From Chromobacterium rhizoryzae (lineage in GTDB: Bacteria > Pseudomonadota > Gammaproteobacteria > Burkholderiales > Chromobacteriaceae), in the NCBI RefSeq assembly GCF_020544465.1, contig NZ_CP066126.1:4278001-4342000 (forward strand): a DNA stretch of 64,000 nucleotides. Reading direction: 5' to 3'. This document shows positions 45,541 through 58,555 of the stretch, piece by piece. The notes under the pieces were generated by a model. It had not been told where the DNA came from. It made no database searches and saw only the letters and a program-made list of their open reading frames with translations. The translations under genes and the position numbers were made by a program. The stretch's first letter is position 1; each line of letters starts with the position of its first letter.

Positions 45541-46383
45541 TCAGTTCAAACTTTCCAGAGCATCCAGCACTTGCAAGGCCTGATGCGTGGCCTTGACGTC
45601 GTGCACGCGGATGATGCGCGCGCCGCGCCGCGCCGACTCCAGCGCCACGGCCACGCTGGCGCCCAGGCGCTCCGCCGGCACCGCTTCGCCGGTGATTGCG
45701 CCCAGCATGGATTTACGGCTCAAGCCCACCAGCAGCGGCGCGCCGGCGGCGCGCTCGATCCCGGGCAGGCCCCGCAACAGGGCCAGATTGTGCTCCAGCG
45801 TCTTGCCAAAACCGAAGCCGGGGTCCACCAGCAAACGCTCGCGGGCCACGCCGGCGTCCAGACACAGCCGGACGCGCCGCGCCAGGTAGTCGGCCACTTC
45901 GGCCACCACGTCCGCGTATTCCGGACGGTCCTGCATGGTGTCCGGATTGCCCTGTTTGTGCATCAGGCAGATCGCCGCGTCCGCGCCCGCCACCAATTCC
46001 AGCGCGCCCGCGTCTTCCAGCGCCGACACGTCGTTGACCAGGTCCACCGCGCCCAAGGCCAAGCCCTCGCGCATCACCGCCGCGCGGCGGGTGTCCAGCG
46101 ACAGCGGCGCGCCGATGTCGCGCAGACGCTCCAGCACCGGCAGCACCCGCTCCATCTCCTGCTCCGGGCTGACATGGGGCGCGTTGGGCCGCGTCGATTC
46201 GCCGCCGATGTCTAGAATGGCCGCGCCTTCGGCCAGCATCCGCTCGGCGTGGCGCAAAGCCTGGTCCAGCGCGTTGAAGCGGCCGCCGTCGGAGAAGGAG
46301 TCCGGCGTGACGTTCAGAATGCCCATCACCAAGGGACGGGACAGATCGAGCGTGAAGCGCCCGCATTGCAAAGAGGGTTTCAT
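45541..46383 (-). CDS. folP: Dihydropteroate synthase FolP
   Basis: A 280-aa TIM-barrel enzyme joining p-aminobenzoate to dihydropterin pyrophosphate; it is the sulfonamide target. Motifs: MGILNVTPDSFSDGG, ILDIGGESTRPNA, LLVDPGFGFGKTLEHN and LLVGLSRKSMLGAITG. The open frame extends to 46422, but MKPSLQCGRFTLDLSRP at 46383 matches the family. The ftsH terminator lies upstream, so folP-glmM probably has its own promoter in the short gap. Confidence 0.96.
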   Translation of the reverse strand: MKPSLQCGRFTLDLSRPLVMGILNVTPDSFSDGGRFNALDQALRHAERMLAEGAAILDIGGESTRPNAPHVSPEQEMERVLPVLERLRDIGAPLSLDTRRAAVMREGLALGAVDLVNDVSALEDAGALELVAGADAAICLMHKQGNPDTMQDRPEYADVVAEVADYLARRVRLCLDAGVARERLLVDPGFGFGKTLEHNLALLRGLPGIERAAGAPLLVGLSRKSMLGAITGEAVPAERLGASVAVALESARRGARIIRVHDVKATHQALQVLDALESLN

Positions 46384-46420
46384 GATCTGACTGCGCTCAT
46401 GGATGGGGGGAGGATGTCGC

Positions 46421-46455
46421 AAAAAAACCGGGCAAGCCTGTCTAGGCTTGCCCGG
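46421..46455 (-). terminator. Terminator of rlmE-ftsH
   Basis: A perfect 12-bp stem CCGGGCAAGCCT / AGGCTTGCCCGG followed on the minus strand by seven T. Confidence 0.93.
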
Positions 46456-46472
46456 CTTCGTCGCTTAAGGAC

Positions 46473-48383
<1,911 letters not shown>

Positions 48384-48466
48384 GAGTAGCGGACTCCTCT
48401 GTGCCCTGACTTTTTGGTTGCTTGTCTAGATATTTGCTTTGATTGTACGCCGCGAGCCACTTTATG

Positions 48467-49084
48467 TCAGCGTCGGCCTTTGCCCAGCAGGTAAATTTCG
48501 CTGGAACGGTCGCGCGACGCTTTCGGCTTGCGGGTGACTACCTCGTCGAACAGCTCGCGCATGGACTTGAGATAGGCTTGGAAATCGCTGCCCTGGAACA
48601 CTTTGACGAGAAAATGGCCGCCAGGTTTCAAATGATCTCGCGCAAATTCCAGCGCCAGCTCGCACAGCAGGAAACTCCTGGCCTGGTCGATGGCGCTCAT
48701 GCCTGACATATTGGGCGCCATATCGGAAATTACAAGGTCCAATTCGCGGCCGCCGAGCAATTGCACGAATTGCGCCAGCACCTCTTCCTCGCGGAAGTCT
48801 CCCTGGATGAAGTCGACGCCGGGCACCGGGTCCATGTCCAGGATGTCGAGCGCGAACACCTTGCCGCCGTCGCCGACGATGCGCGCCGCCACCTGCGACC
48901 AGCTGCCGGGCGTGGAGCCCAGATCGGCCAGCACCGTGCCGGGGCGGATCAGCTTGTCCTTGTCGTTGATTTCCAGCAGCTTGTAAGCGGCCCGCGCGCG
49001 GTAACCGTCTTTCTGCGCCTGGTTGACGTAGGGATCGTTGACGTGTTCCTGCAGCCAGCCATTGCTGCTCTTGCTTCTAGCCAT
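48467..49084 (-). CDS. rlmE: 23S rRNA 2'-O-ribose U2552 methyltransferase RlmE
   Basis: A 205-aa SAM enzyme of the FtsJ family, heat-inducible in E. coli and paired with ftsH there too. Motifs: RARAAYKLLEINDKD with the catalytic lysine, VLADLGSTPGSWSQVAA as the SAM loop, LDLVISDMAPNMSG with the catalytic Asp, GGHFLVKVFQG with Lys, and the final Glu in SSEIYLLGKG. It is divergent from yhbY. Confidence 0.96.
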   Translation of the reverse strand: MARSKSSNGWLQEHVNDPYVNQAQKDGYRARAAYKLLEINDKDKLIRPGTVLADLGSTPGSWSQVAARIVGDGGKVFALDILDMDPVPGVDFIQGDFREEEVLAQFVQLLGGRELDLVISDMAPNMSGMSAIDQARSFLLCELALEFARDHLKPGGHFLVKVFQGSDFQAYLKSMRELFDEVVTRKPKASRDRSSEIYLLGKGRR

Positions 49085-49218
49085 TGCGCTATGCTCTCAA
49101 AGGTGGGCAACAGGCCAGCCGCGCTATCCTGTTGTTTTTCATTTATTTTAGGTCCGGACTTTGGGAAAGCGCCCAACTCGAGTAGAATCGGCTTTTGCTT
49201 TGTAAATCCGTATTTCTC

Positions 49219-49539
49219 ATGAAAATTGAACTCAAGCCGTTCCAGCGCAAGTATCTGCAGGGACTGGCGCACGGCCTCAACCCGGTGGTGATGATAGGCA
49301 ACAACGGCCTGACCGAAGCGGTGATCCGCGAAGTCGCCATCAATCTGGACGCCCACGAACTGATCAAGGTTCGCGTGCTGGGCGACGACCGCGAAGCGCG
49401 CGTCGCCATGTTCGAGCAGATCTGCGAAGACCTGGGCGCCGCCCCGGTCCAGCACATCGGCAAGCTGCTGGTGCTGTGGCGCCCCAGCGATAAAGAGCGC
49501 ATCGTTCTGCCCAAGAACAAGCAGGCGCTGAAGGGCTGA
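49219..49539 (+). CDS. yhbY: YhbY-family RNA-binding protein
   Basis: A 106-aa CRM-domain protein that binds pre-50S ribosomal subunits. MKIELKPFQRKYLQGLAHGLNPVVMIGNNGLTEAVIREV and the HELIKVRVLGDD segment match YhbY, including the GNNGLT loop. The frame opens at 49195; the ATG at 49219 gives the family start. It is placed head-to-head with rlmE, as in many relatives, and has its own terminator. Confidence 0.94.
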   Translation: MKIELKPFQRKYLQGLAHGLNPVVMIGNNGLTEAVIREVAINLDAHELIKVRVLGDDREARVAMFEQICEDLGAAPVQHIGKLLVLWRPSDKERIVLPKNKQALKG

Positions 49540-49568
49540 ACGCCGTTCGCGGCGATCGCGCTTCGTAG

Positions 49569-49594
49569 AAAAGCGGTGGCATGCCACCGCTTTT
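49569..49594. terminator. Terminator of yhbY (probably bidirectional)
   Basis: AAAAGCGGTGGC / GCCACCGCTTTT followed by TG and TTTTG; it lies between convergent yhbY and DUF4149 genes. Confidence 0.88.
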
Positions 49595-49635
49595 GTTTTG
49601 TCCGCTCCCAAGGGAGCGCTACGGCGAACAGTCGC

Positions 49636-50064
49636 TTAATCGTTGCGCCAGACGTAGACCAAGCCCATCAGGCTCTGCACCAGATAGATCAGGCTGGAAA
49701 TCGCGTGCCAGGTGGCGAAGCCGCCGCCGAACAGGCCTTCGGCCGCATGATTCATCTGCGCCTTGAGATTGGCGATGATGGGGGTGACGGCGAAGTGATT
49801 GATCAGCGTGCAGGCCAGCATGCCCATCACCAGCCAGAAACCGCTTTCCTTGACCCCGGCCGCGCCATTGCGGCGGATATGGTCGACCAGCAGGATAGCC
49901 CCGCACACCAGCCCCACCCAGGCGATGCTGGCGAACAGCTTGCCCGCCACCATGCCGGCGGTGACCCGATCCAGCATGGCGAACAGCACCGGCGCCACGA
50001 TGATGCCTATCACCCACAAGCCGCCAATCCAGAACGTCTTGGCAATGGAACGCAACCCATCCAT
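49636..50064 (-). CDS. DUF4149 membrane protein
   Basis: A 142-aa protein with four hydrophobic helices (FWIGGLWVIGIIVAPVLFAML, LFASIAWVGLVCGAILLVDHI, FWLVMGMLACTLINHF, a C-terminal helix). The WIGGLW...APVLFA opening and LINHFAVTPIIANLK segment fit DUF4149. The function is unknown. It follows greA, in the order usual for Neisseriales and Burkholderiales. Confidence 0.85.
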   Translation of the reverse strand: MDGLRSIAKTFWIGGLWVIGIIVAPVLFAMLDRVTAGMVAGKLFASIAWVGLVCGAILLVDHIRRNGAAGVKESGFWLVMGMLACTLINHFAVTPIIANLKAQMNHAAEGLFGGGFATWHAISSLIYLVQSLMGLVYVWRND

Positions 50065-50126
50065 GTCTCAGCCCCTCTCCCGCGCCGCGCCGCGCGCGGA
50101 CCGCCAAGCCCGCGCGCCGGCGGGAT

Positions 50127-50603
50127 TCAGATGTATTTGACGTCGAGCACTTCGTATTCGCGAATACCGCCCGGGGCCACCACTTCGGCCACGTCGCCGG
50201 CTTCCTTGCCGATCAGCGCGCGCGCGATCGGGGAGTTCACCGACACCTTGCACACCTTGATGTCGGCCTCGTCGTCGCCGACGATCTGGTAGGTGACGTT
50301 TTCCTCGCTCTCCAGATCCATCAGTTCGACGGTGGCGCCGAACACCACGCGGCCGTCGGCGTCCAGCTCGGCCGGGTTCACGATCAGCGCGTTGGAAATC
50401 TTGCCTTCCAGTTCGGCGATACGGCCTTCGACAAAGCCCTGACGCTCCTTGGCGGCGTCGTATTCGGCGTTCTCGGACAGGTCGCCATGCGAGCGAGCCT
50501 CGGCAATCGCCTCGATCACGGCCGGACGTTCCACGCTCTTGAGGCGCTGCAGCTCTTCTTTCAGCAGCTCTGCACCGCGCACGGTCAACGGGACTTTGAT
50601 CAT
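50127..50603 (-). CDS. greA: Transcription elongation factor GreA
   Basis: A 158-aa factor that rescues backtracked RNA polymerase by stimulating transcript cleavage. The N-terminal coiled coil carries the acidic tip in RSHGDLSENAEYDAAKERQGFVEGRI; the C-terminal FKBP-like domain ends SPIARALIGKEAGDVAEVVAPGG. The ATG at 50603 with GGAGAG upstream is the true start; the frame is open to 50648. It follows carB after a hairpin terminator. Confidence 0.96.
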   Translation of the reverse strand: MIKVPLTVRGAELLKEELQRLKSVERPAVIEAIAEARSHGDLSENAEYDAAKERQGFVEGRIAELEGKISNALIVNPAELDADGRVVFGATVELMDLESEENVTYQIVGDDEADIKVCKVSVNSPIARALIGKEAGDVAEVVAPGGIREYEVLDVKYI

Positions 50604-50647
50604 TTCAGAATTCTCTCCAGAGGCGGCATCCGCCTTCATCAAAAGCA

Positions 50648-50674
50648 CAAGCCGCCGTACTGGACGGCGGCTTG
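50648..50674 (-). terminator. Terminator of carB
   Basis: An 11-bp stem CAAGCCGCCGT / ACGGCGGCTTG; on the minus strand a short T-tract (GTGCTTTTG) follows, just before greA. Confidence 0.7.
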
Positions 50675-50741
50675 AAGTAGCGGGTTATGGGAGGGATTGT
50701 AACGGCAAACCCCTCCCGCTTCCAAGCCCCCGCGTCAGGAC

Positions 50742-53951
<3,210 letters not shown>

Positions 53952-54042
53952 GGTTCTACTCTTTATGATTGCATTTTGTGTGCCGCGAAGCCCGGACGCC
54001 TGGGACGCCCGGCCGCTTCGCGGCGAATATTAAATCTCTGCC

Positions 54043-54693
54043 TTACAGGCTGGCCGCGGCCAGTTTGGCGCCGAAGCCGACGAACAGCGCGCCCACCGAG
54101 CCGCCCAGCGCCGCGCTCAGCTTGCGCCGGCGGCGGAAAGCCTGGGCCAGCCGGTGGCCGGCGACGATCAGCGCGGTCAGATACAGCGTGCTGCACACTT
54201 CCACGATCAGCCCCAGCGCGACGAAGGTCAGCGCCGGATGCGGGTAGGCGGGATCGACGAACTGGACGAAGAAGGACACGAAAAACAGGATGGCCTTCGG
54301 ATTCATCAGGCTGATCAGCAGGGCCTTGACGAAGGGATTCTCCTCGCCCACCAACACCGACTTAGCCTCGGCGGCTTCGCCGCGGGCGGCGCGGCGCCAG
54401 GCCGTCAGCGCGCCGCGCAGCATATTGAAGCCCAGCCAGGCCAGGTAGCCGCCGCCCAGGTACTTGACCACGGCGAACAGCGCCGGATTGGCCTTCAGCA
54501 GGCCGGCCGCGCCGGTGGCCGCCAGCGTCATCAGGATGAAGTCCCCGATGATGATGCCGCCGGCGCCGGCAAAGCCGGCGCGGGTGCCGCGCTGCGCCGC
54601 CACCGACAGCACGTACATGGAGTTGGGCCCCGGCAGCAGTACGATGAGCACGGCGCCCAGCAGATAGGTGGTGAGATCGGTAATCCCCAGCAT
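54043..54693 (-). CDS. leuE: LysE/RhtB-family amino acid exporter (LeuE-like)
   Basis: A 216-aa inner-membrane exporter with about six helices. The family signature LIVLLPGPNSMYVLSVAAQRG, FKxG-type region GYLAWLGFNMLRGALTAWRR and FLISLMNPKAILFFVSFFVQFVD-like segment (here LLISLMNPKAILFFVSFFVQF) are clear, closest to leucine exporter LeuE. It lies between carA (15 bp) and carB (90 bp) in the same direction, so it is probably cotranscribed. The real substrate is unknown. Confidence 0.85.
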   Translation of the reverse strand: MLGITDLTTYLLGAVLIVLLPGPNSMYVLSVAAQRGTRAGFAGAGGIIIGDFILMTLAATGAAGLLKANPALFAVVKYLGGGYLAWLGFNMLRGALTAWRRAARGEAAEAKSVLVGEENPFVKALLISLMNPKAILFFVSFFVQFVDPAYPHPALTFVALGLIVEVCSTLYLTALIVAGHRLAQAFRRRRKLSAALGGSVGALFVGFGAKLAAASL

Positions 54694-54710
54694 GTTCCCG
54701 CTCCCCCGGC

Positions 54711-55838
54711 TTAAACGCGTTCCGCCATCGAGGCGATGAAGCGATCGAACAGATAGGCGACGTCTTCCGGGCCCGGACTGGCTTCCGGATGGCCCTGGAA
54801 GGAGAAGGCCGGACGGTCGGTCAGCGCGATGCCCTGCACCGTGCCGTCGAACAGCGAACGGTGGGTGACACGCACATTGGCCGGCAAGCTGGTTTCGTCC
54901 ACTTGGAAACCGTGGTTCTGGCTGGTGATCATCACCCGGCTGCTGTCCAAGTCCTGCACCGGGTGGTTAGCGCCGTGGTGGCCGAACTTCATCTTGGACG
55001 TCTTGCCGCCGCTGGCCAGGCCCAGCAGTTGATGGCCGAGGCAGATGCCGAACACCGGCAGCTTGGCGTCCAGGATGTCGCGGATGGCGGCGATCGCGTA
55101 ATCGCAGGGCTCCGGATCGCCGGGGCCGTTGGACAGGAAGACGCCGTGCGGATTCAGCGCCAGCACGTCGGCGGCCGGGGTCTTGGCCGGCACCACGGTC
55201 AGCTGGCAGCCGCGCTCGGCCAGCATGCGCAAGATGTTGTGCTTGACGCCGAAGTCGTAGGCGACCACATGGAAACGGGTGGATGCCTGCACCTGATAGC
55301 CGGCGCCCAATTTCCATTCGCGCTCGGTCCAGGCGTAAGGCTTGTCGCAGCTGACCACCTGGGCCAGATCCTGCCCTGCCATGGAGCCGAAGCCGCGCGC
55401 CAGTTCCAGCGCGCGCGCCTCATCGACATCCCCGGCCATCACGCAGCCGGCCTGAGCGCCCTTCTCGCGCAGGATGCGAGTCAGACGGCGGGTGTCGATG
55501 TCGGCGATGGCGACGACATTGTGCCGCTTCAGATAAGCGGACAAGGAGTCTTCGGCGCGGAAGTTGCTGTGCAGCAGCGGCAGATCGCGAATGATCAGGC
55601 CGGATGCAAAAACGGCGCGAGATTCGGTGTCTTCCGAATTCGCGCCGACGTTGCCGATATGGGGATAAGTCAGGGTGACGATCTGTTTGGTATAGGAGGG
55701 GTCGGTCAAAATCTCCTGATAGCCGGTGATGGCGGTATTGAAAACCACCTCGCCCACCGTATGTCCGGCGGCCCCGATAGCACTGCCCTTGAACACGGTG
55801 CCATCGGCCAAGACAAGGATTGCGGGTACGGTTGACAC
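54711..55838 (-). CDS. carA: Carbamoyl-phosphate synthase small subunit CarA
   Basis: A 375-aa glutaminase subunit supplying ammonia to CarB. The N-terminal domain (LADGTVFKGSAIGAAGHTVGEVVFNTAITGYQEILTDPSY) is followed by the class I amidotransferase domain with the nucleophile Cys in PVFGICLGHQLLGLA and His-Glu in FQGHPEASPGP. The start is GTG at 55838, supported by AGGAG six bases upstream. An intrinsic hairpin with a T-run sits 35 bases before the start, suggesting attenuation. Confidence 0.97.
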   Translation of the reverse strand: MSTVPAILVLADGTVFKGSAIGAAGHTVGEVVFNTAITGYQEILTDPSYTKQIVTLTYPHIGNVGANSEDTESRAVFASGLIIRDLPLLHSNFRAEDSLSAYLKRHNVVAIADIDTRRLTRILREKGAQAGCVMAGDVDEARALELARGFGSMAGQDLAQVVSCDKPYAWTEREWKLGAGYQVQASTRFHVVAYDFGVKHNILRMLAERGCQLTVVPAKTPAADVLALNPHGVFLSNGPGDPEPCDYAIAAIRDILDAKLPVFGICLGHQLLGLASGGKTSKMKFGHHGANHPVQDLDSSRVMITSQNHGFQVDETSLPANVRVTHRSLFDGTVQGIALTDRPAFSFQGHPEASPGPEDVAYLFDRFIASMAERV

Positions 55839-55873
55839 AAGCTGCTCCTATTGCGTTTGCGGCGGGTAAGGAA

Positions 55874-55896
55874 AAACCGGCTGCGCCGGTTTTTGT
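55874..55896 (-). terminator. Intrinsic terminator in the carA leader (possible attenuator)
   Basis: A 10-bp stem AAAAACCGGC / GCCGGTTTTT with a three-base loop, running into T's on the minus strand, only 35 bp before the carA start codon. Confidence 0.75.
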
Positions 55897-55997
55897 TGGC
55901 CCCCTCCGCCGGCCCGGCCGCCTCGCTCGCGCAAGGCCTCCGCCGCGACAGATGGGATCTGTCCCTACCCTAAGTTTTCGAATTGCTTTATGTGAAG

Positions 55998-56031
55998 AAC
56001 GGGACTCGATGCCTGGCGCATCAGTCCCGTT
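55998..56031 (-). promoter_or_regulatory. carA leader stem-loop
   Basis: Long hairpin with arms AACGGGACT / AGTCCCGTT and inner GATGC / GCATC, at the 5' end of the predicted leader RNA. A second perfect hairpin, GACAGAT / ATCTGTC, lies at 55947-55963. Both could act with the terminator at 55874 in an attenuation switch. Confidence 0.5.
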
Positions 56032-56046
56032 TGGTTAAACCTTTCT

Positions 56047-56075
56047 ATAGTAACGCCGCACCGGAAAAATCACAA
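56047..56075 (-). promoter_or_regulatory. carA promoter
   Basis: TTGTGA (56070-56075), a 17-bp spacer and TACTAT (56047-56052) on the minus strand. Start predicted near 56040, giving a leader of about 200 nt. Confidence 0.55.
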
Positions 56076-56107
56076 GAAAATTCGATAACATGACAAATGA
56101 ACCGTCC

Positions 56108-56857
56108 TCAAGCCCCTGGACGAATCTGCCATTGCACGCTGGTCGGTCCGCTCGGTTTGCCCAGCATCAGCATCAGCGGTTTCAAGGCGTCGTATTTTTC
56201 CGGCGGGCTGTCGGCGCTGCCGGCCAGCGAGAACGCCGCCCCCGGCAGCCACTGGCCCTGGCCGCTCAGATTCAAGGGGCCGTCCAGCGTCGCCACGTTC
56301 AAGGCCACGCCCGCGCCGGCGCCGTTGACGTCCATTTGGTAGGAGCCGAACGGCGACAACGGGCTCAAGGGCGAGGCCGCGCCCAGCCAGCTGAGCTGCA
56401 GATTGCCGGCCAGTTGCCCGCCCTTGCGGCTGAACTGGCCGACCTTGAGCTGCAGATCGCCGCCCAAGCGCGCCGCCTGCCAGGTCTTGGACAGATTCGC
56501 CAAAGCCGCCACCGGCACCGTCAGGTTGACGCCGTTCACTTCCACGCCGCCCCAACTCCACTCCAGCTTGCCGTCCTGACCGTCGCTCTCCAGCAGCCAG
56601 ATCGCCCGCCCCGACAACAAGGCCTTGGGCTGAAAGCGCCAGCCTATCCGGCTCATCGGCAACACCTCGCCCTTGTCGCCGACATAGACCAGCTGCGTCT
56701 TGCCCTGCCACACCGTGCCTTGCGCGCCGCTGAACTGCCAGCGCTCGCCGGTGGCGCGCAACAAGGGCAGCGACAGCAAACTCGCCGGCAAGGCGGCGAT
56801 CAGGCCGGCCAGGAACAGCGCGCCCAATAGCGCGCCAATCAGCATTTTACGTTTCAT
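56108..56857 (-). CDS. gspN: Type II secretion system protein N (GspN)
   Basis: A 249-aa inner-membrane protein with one N-terminal helix (MLIGALLGALFLAGLIAALP) and a long periplasmic part rich in beta strands (SGAQGTVWQGKTQLVYVG, LAGNLQLSWLGAAS). This pattern, including the W-x-G-x-A motif region, is that of GspN, an accessory pseudopilus/outer-membrane linked component. Its ATG overlaps the gspM stop (ATGA). It is the last gene of the gsp operon, running towards carA with no clear terminator between. Confidence 0.88.
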   Translation of the reverse strand: MKRKMLIGALLGALFLAGLIAALPASLLSLPLLRATGERWQFSGAQGTVWQGKTQLVYVGDKGEVLPMSRIGWRFQPKALLSGRAIWLLESDGQDGKLEWSWGGVEVNGVNLTVPVAALANLSKTWQAARLGGDLQLKVGQFSRKGGQLAGNLQLSWLGAASPLSPLSPFGSYQMDVNGAGAGVALNVATLDGPLNLSGQGQWLPGAAFSLAGSADSPPEKYDALKPLMLMLGKPSGPTSVQWQIRPGA

Positions 56858-57363
56858 GCGCCGCCTCCGGCGTGCGCCAGCAACGCCTTGATATGCACTT
56901 GGCCCGGCATCGGCTGCGCCTCCGCCCTCACGCTGAGCACCCGCACCTGGTGCTGAGCCGCCAGCACGCCGGCCAGCTTGACCCAGGCGTCGAACGCCAT
57001 CGTCCCCTCCATCGCCACGCCGGACTCGCCCTCCGGGCTCAGCTGCCAGCCGGCCTCGGACAAGCCTTGGCTCTGCGCCACCTGACGGATCACCGGCAAG
57101 AGTTCCTTGGCCGGCAGCGCCGCCTGCGCCGGCTGGCGCTTCAGTTGCTCGGCCTCCCGCGCCAGAGACTGCACATAGCTCAGCTCGGCTTGCAGCCGGG
57201 ACGCGGCGGCGCGGTTGCGCTCCACCGATTTGCCCGCCGGCTCCCAGACCCCGGCGTAGAGCACGCCGACGCCGAGCACCGCGGCCATCGCCAGCAGCAG
57301 CCCTTGTTCGCGACGGCTGCGCTGCCGCCAGTAGGCGGCGAATTGTTCACGGTATTGCTTCAT
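56854..57363 (-). CDS. gspM: Type II secretion system protein M (GspM)
   Basis: A 169-aa bitopic protein: short cytoplasmic N-terminus (YWRQRSRREQGLLLAM), one membrane helix, a coiled coil (RNRAAASRLQAELSYVQSLAREAEQLKRQ) and a small periplasmic ferredoxin-like domain. It anchors GspL in the inner-membrane platform. It starts one base past the gspL stop, so translation is coupled. Confidence 0.9.
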   Translation of the reverse strand: MKQYREQFAAYWRQRSRREQGLLLAMAAVLGVGVLYAGVWEPAGKSVERNRAAASRLQAELSYVQSLAREAEQLKRQPAQAALPAKELLPVIRQVAQSQGLSEAGWQLSPEGESGVAMEGTMAFDAWVKLAGVLAAQHQVRVLSVRAEAQPMPGQVHIKALLAHAGGGA

Positions 57364-57364
57364 T

Positions 57365-58555
57365 TCACGGCTCCCGGGACAGGCTGAGTTCTTTGGTCCC
57401 CTGCTGGGTGGCGGTCACGTCCAGGCGGATCTGCTTGGCCGCCAGTTGCCCGCGCCAGCGTTGCAGGGTTTCCGCCGGCACGTCCGCCACTTGCAGCTTG
57501 AGCCGGCCGCCGTCGTAGCTGAGGGAGCGGGTCTGCAGATCGCGGCCGCTGAGCGCGGCCAGCGCGCCCATCAGTTCCAAGGCGTCGTCGCGCGCCGGCT
57601 GGCCGTGACTCAATCGCAGCTTGTCCACCGCGCGCGTCATCGCCAGCGCGCTGCTGCCCGGCATCGCCTGACCGCCGATCCAGGGCTTGGCCGCGGCACG
57701 GATGTCCGCCGACAGGCTTTGTTTCTGCCAGGCGTACCAAGCGGCCTGGCCCAGGGTCAGCGCCAGCTGCACCGCCAGCAAGCCGCCCAGCACCAAGCCG
57801 GTCCGCCGCAGCGCCGGCCCCCAGTCGCGCCAGCGCCGATTGGCCGCCAGTTCGCCGTTGGCGAAGTCGAAAGCCTGTTGCGCCTGGCCCTGCCGCCAAT
57901 CATGAGCGGCCAATTGCTTGGGCTCGCCTTGCCACGCCGGCAGGCGCGAGCCGATCAGGCCGGCCGCTTCGGCGCCGCACACGGTCAGGCTGGCCGGCGG
58001 CAGCTGCGCCGCCAGCCGCGCGAACAGCAGTTGTTCCGTCGTTTCGCCGCAGTAGGGCAGCCAGGCCGCGCGCGTGGCGCTCAAGCGCAGCAGCCAGCCC
58101 TCGCCGCCGCGCGCCACGCTCCAGCCGTCGCGCGCAGGCGGCGGCAACAGGCTTTCTTCCGGCAGGATGCGGTCGCACAGCCGCCCGGCGCTCTTGAGCA
58201 TGGCCACGGCGCGGCGCACCGGAAAAGCCTCGGTCACCGCCACCGCTCGGCTGCCGTCCGGCAACTCCCCGCCGATGGCGTAAAGATTGGCGGAGGGATC
58301 GTTGATCAAGCCTTCTTCCAGGGCGAAGCCCATCATCGCCGCCGTCGGCTGCTTGACCGAGGCCGGCAACCGCGCCTGGGTGAACAGGGTGCGGCCGGCG
58401 GGCAGGATCAATTCGCAGCGATCGGCGCGCGGCCAGCCGGCCGGCGCGCTGTCGCCCTGAGCGCTGGGTTCGCCGCGCGTGCCCAATAGGGCCCAGGGCA
58501 GCCCCGGTTCGCTATCGGGCCAACCGGCCCGCAGATACAGTCTAAGCGTTGTCAT
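57365..58555 (-). CDS. gspL: Type II secretion system protein L (GspL)
   Basis: A 396-aa protein with a large actin-like cytoplasmic domain that binds GspE (MTTLRLYLRAGWPDSEPGLPWALLG), a membrane helix near residues 255-275 (LVLGGLLAVQLALTLGQAAWY) and a periplasmic domain that pairs with GspM. It overlaps gspK by 14 bp. The length is normal. Confidence 0.9.
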   Translation of the reverse strand: MTTLRLYLRAGWPDSEPGLPWALLGTRGEPSAQGDSAPAGWPRADRCELILPAGRTLFTQARLPASVKQPTAAMMGFALEEGLINDPSANLYAIGGELPDGSRAVAVTEAFPVRRAVAMLKSAGRLCDRILPEESLLPPPARDGWSVARGGEGWLLRLSATRAAWLPYCGETTEQLLFARLAAQLPPASLTVCGAEAAGLIGSRLPAWQGEPKQLAAHDWRQGQAQQAFDFANGELAANRRWRDWGPALRRTGLVLGGLLAVQLALTLGQAAWYAWQKQSLSADIRAAAKPWIGGQAMPGSSALAMTRAVDKLRLSHGQPARDDALELMGALAALSGRDLQTRSLSYDGGRLKLQVADVPAETLQRWRGQLAAKQIRLDVTATQQGTKELSLSREP

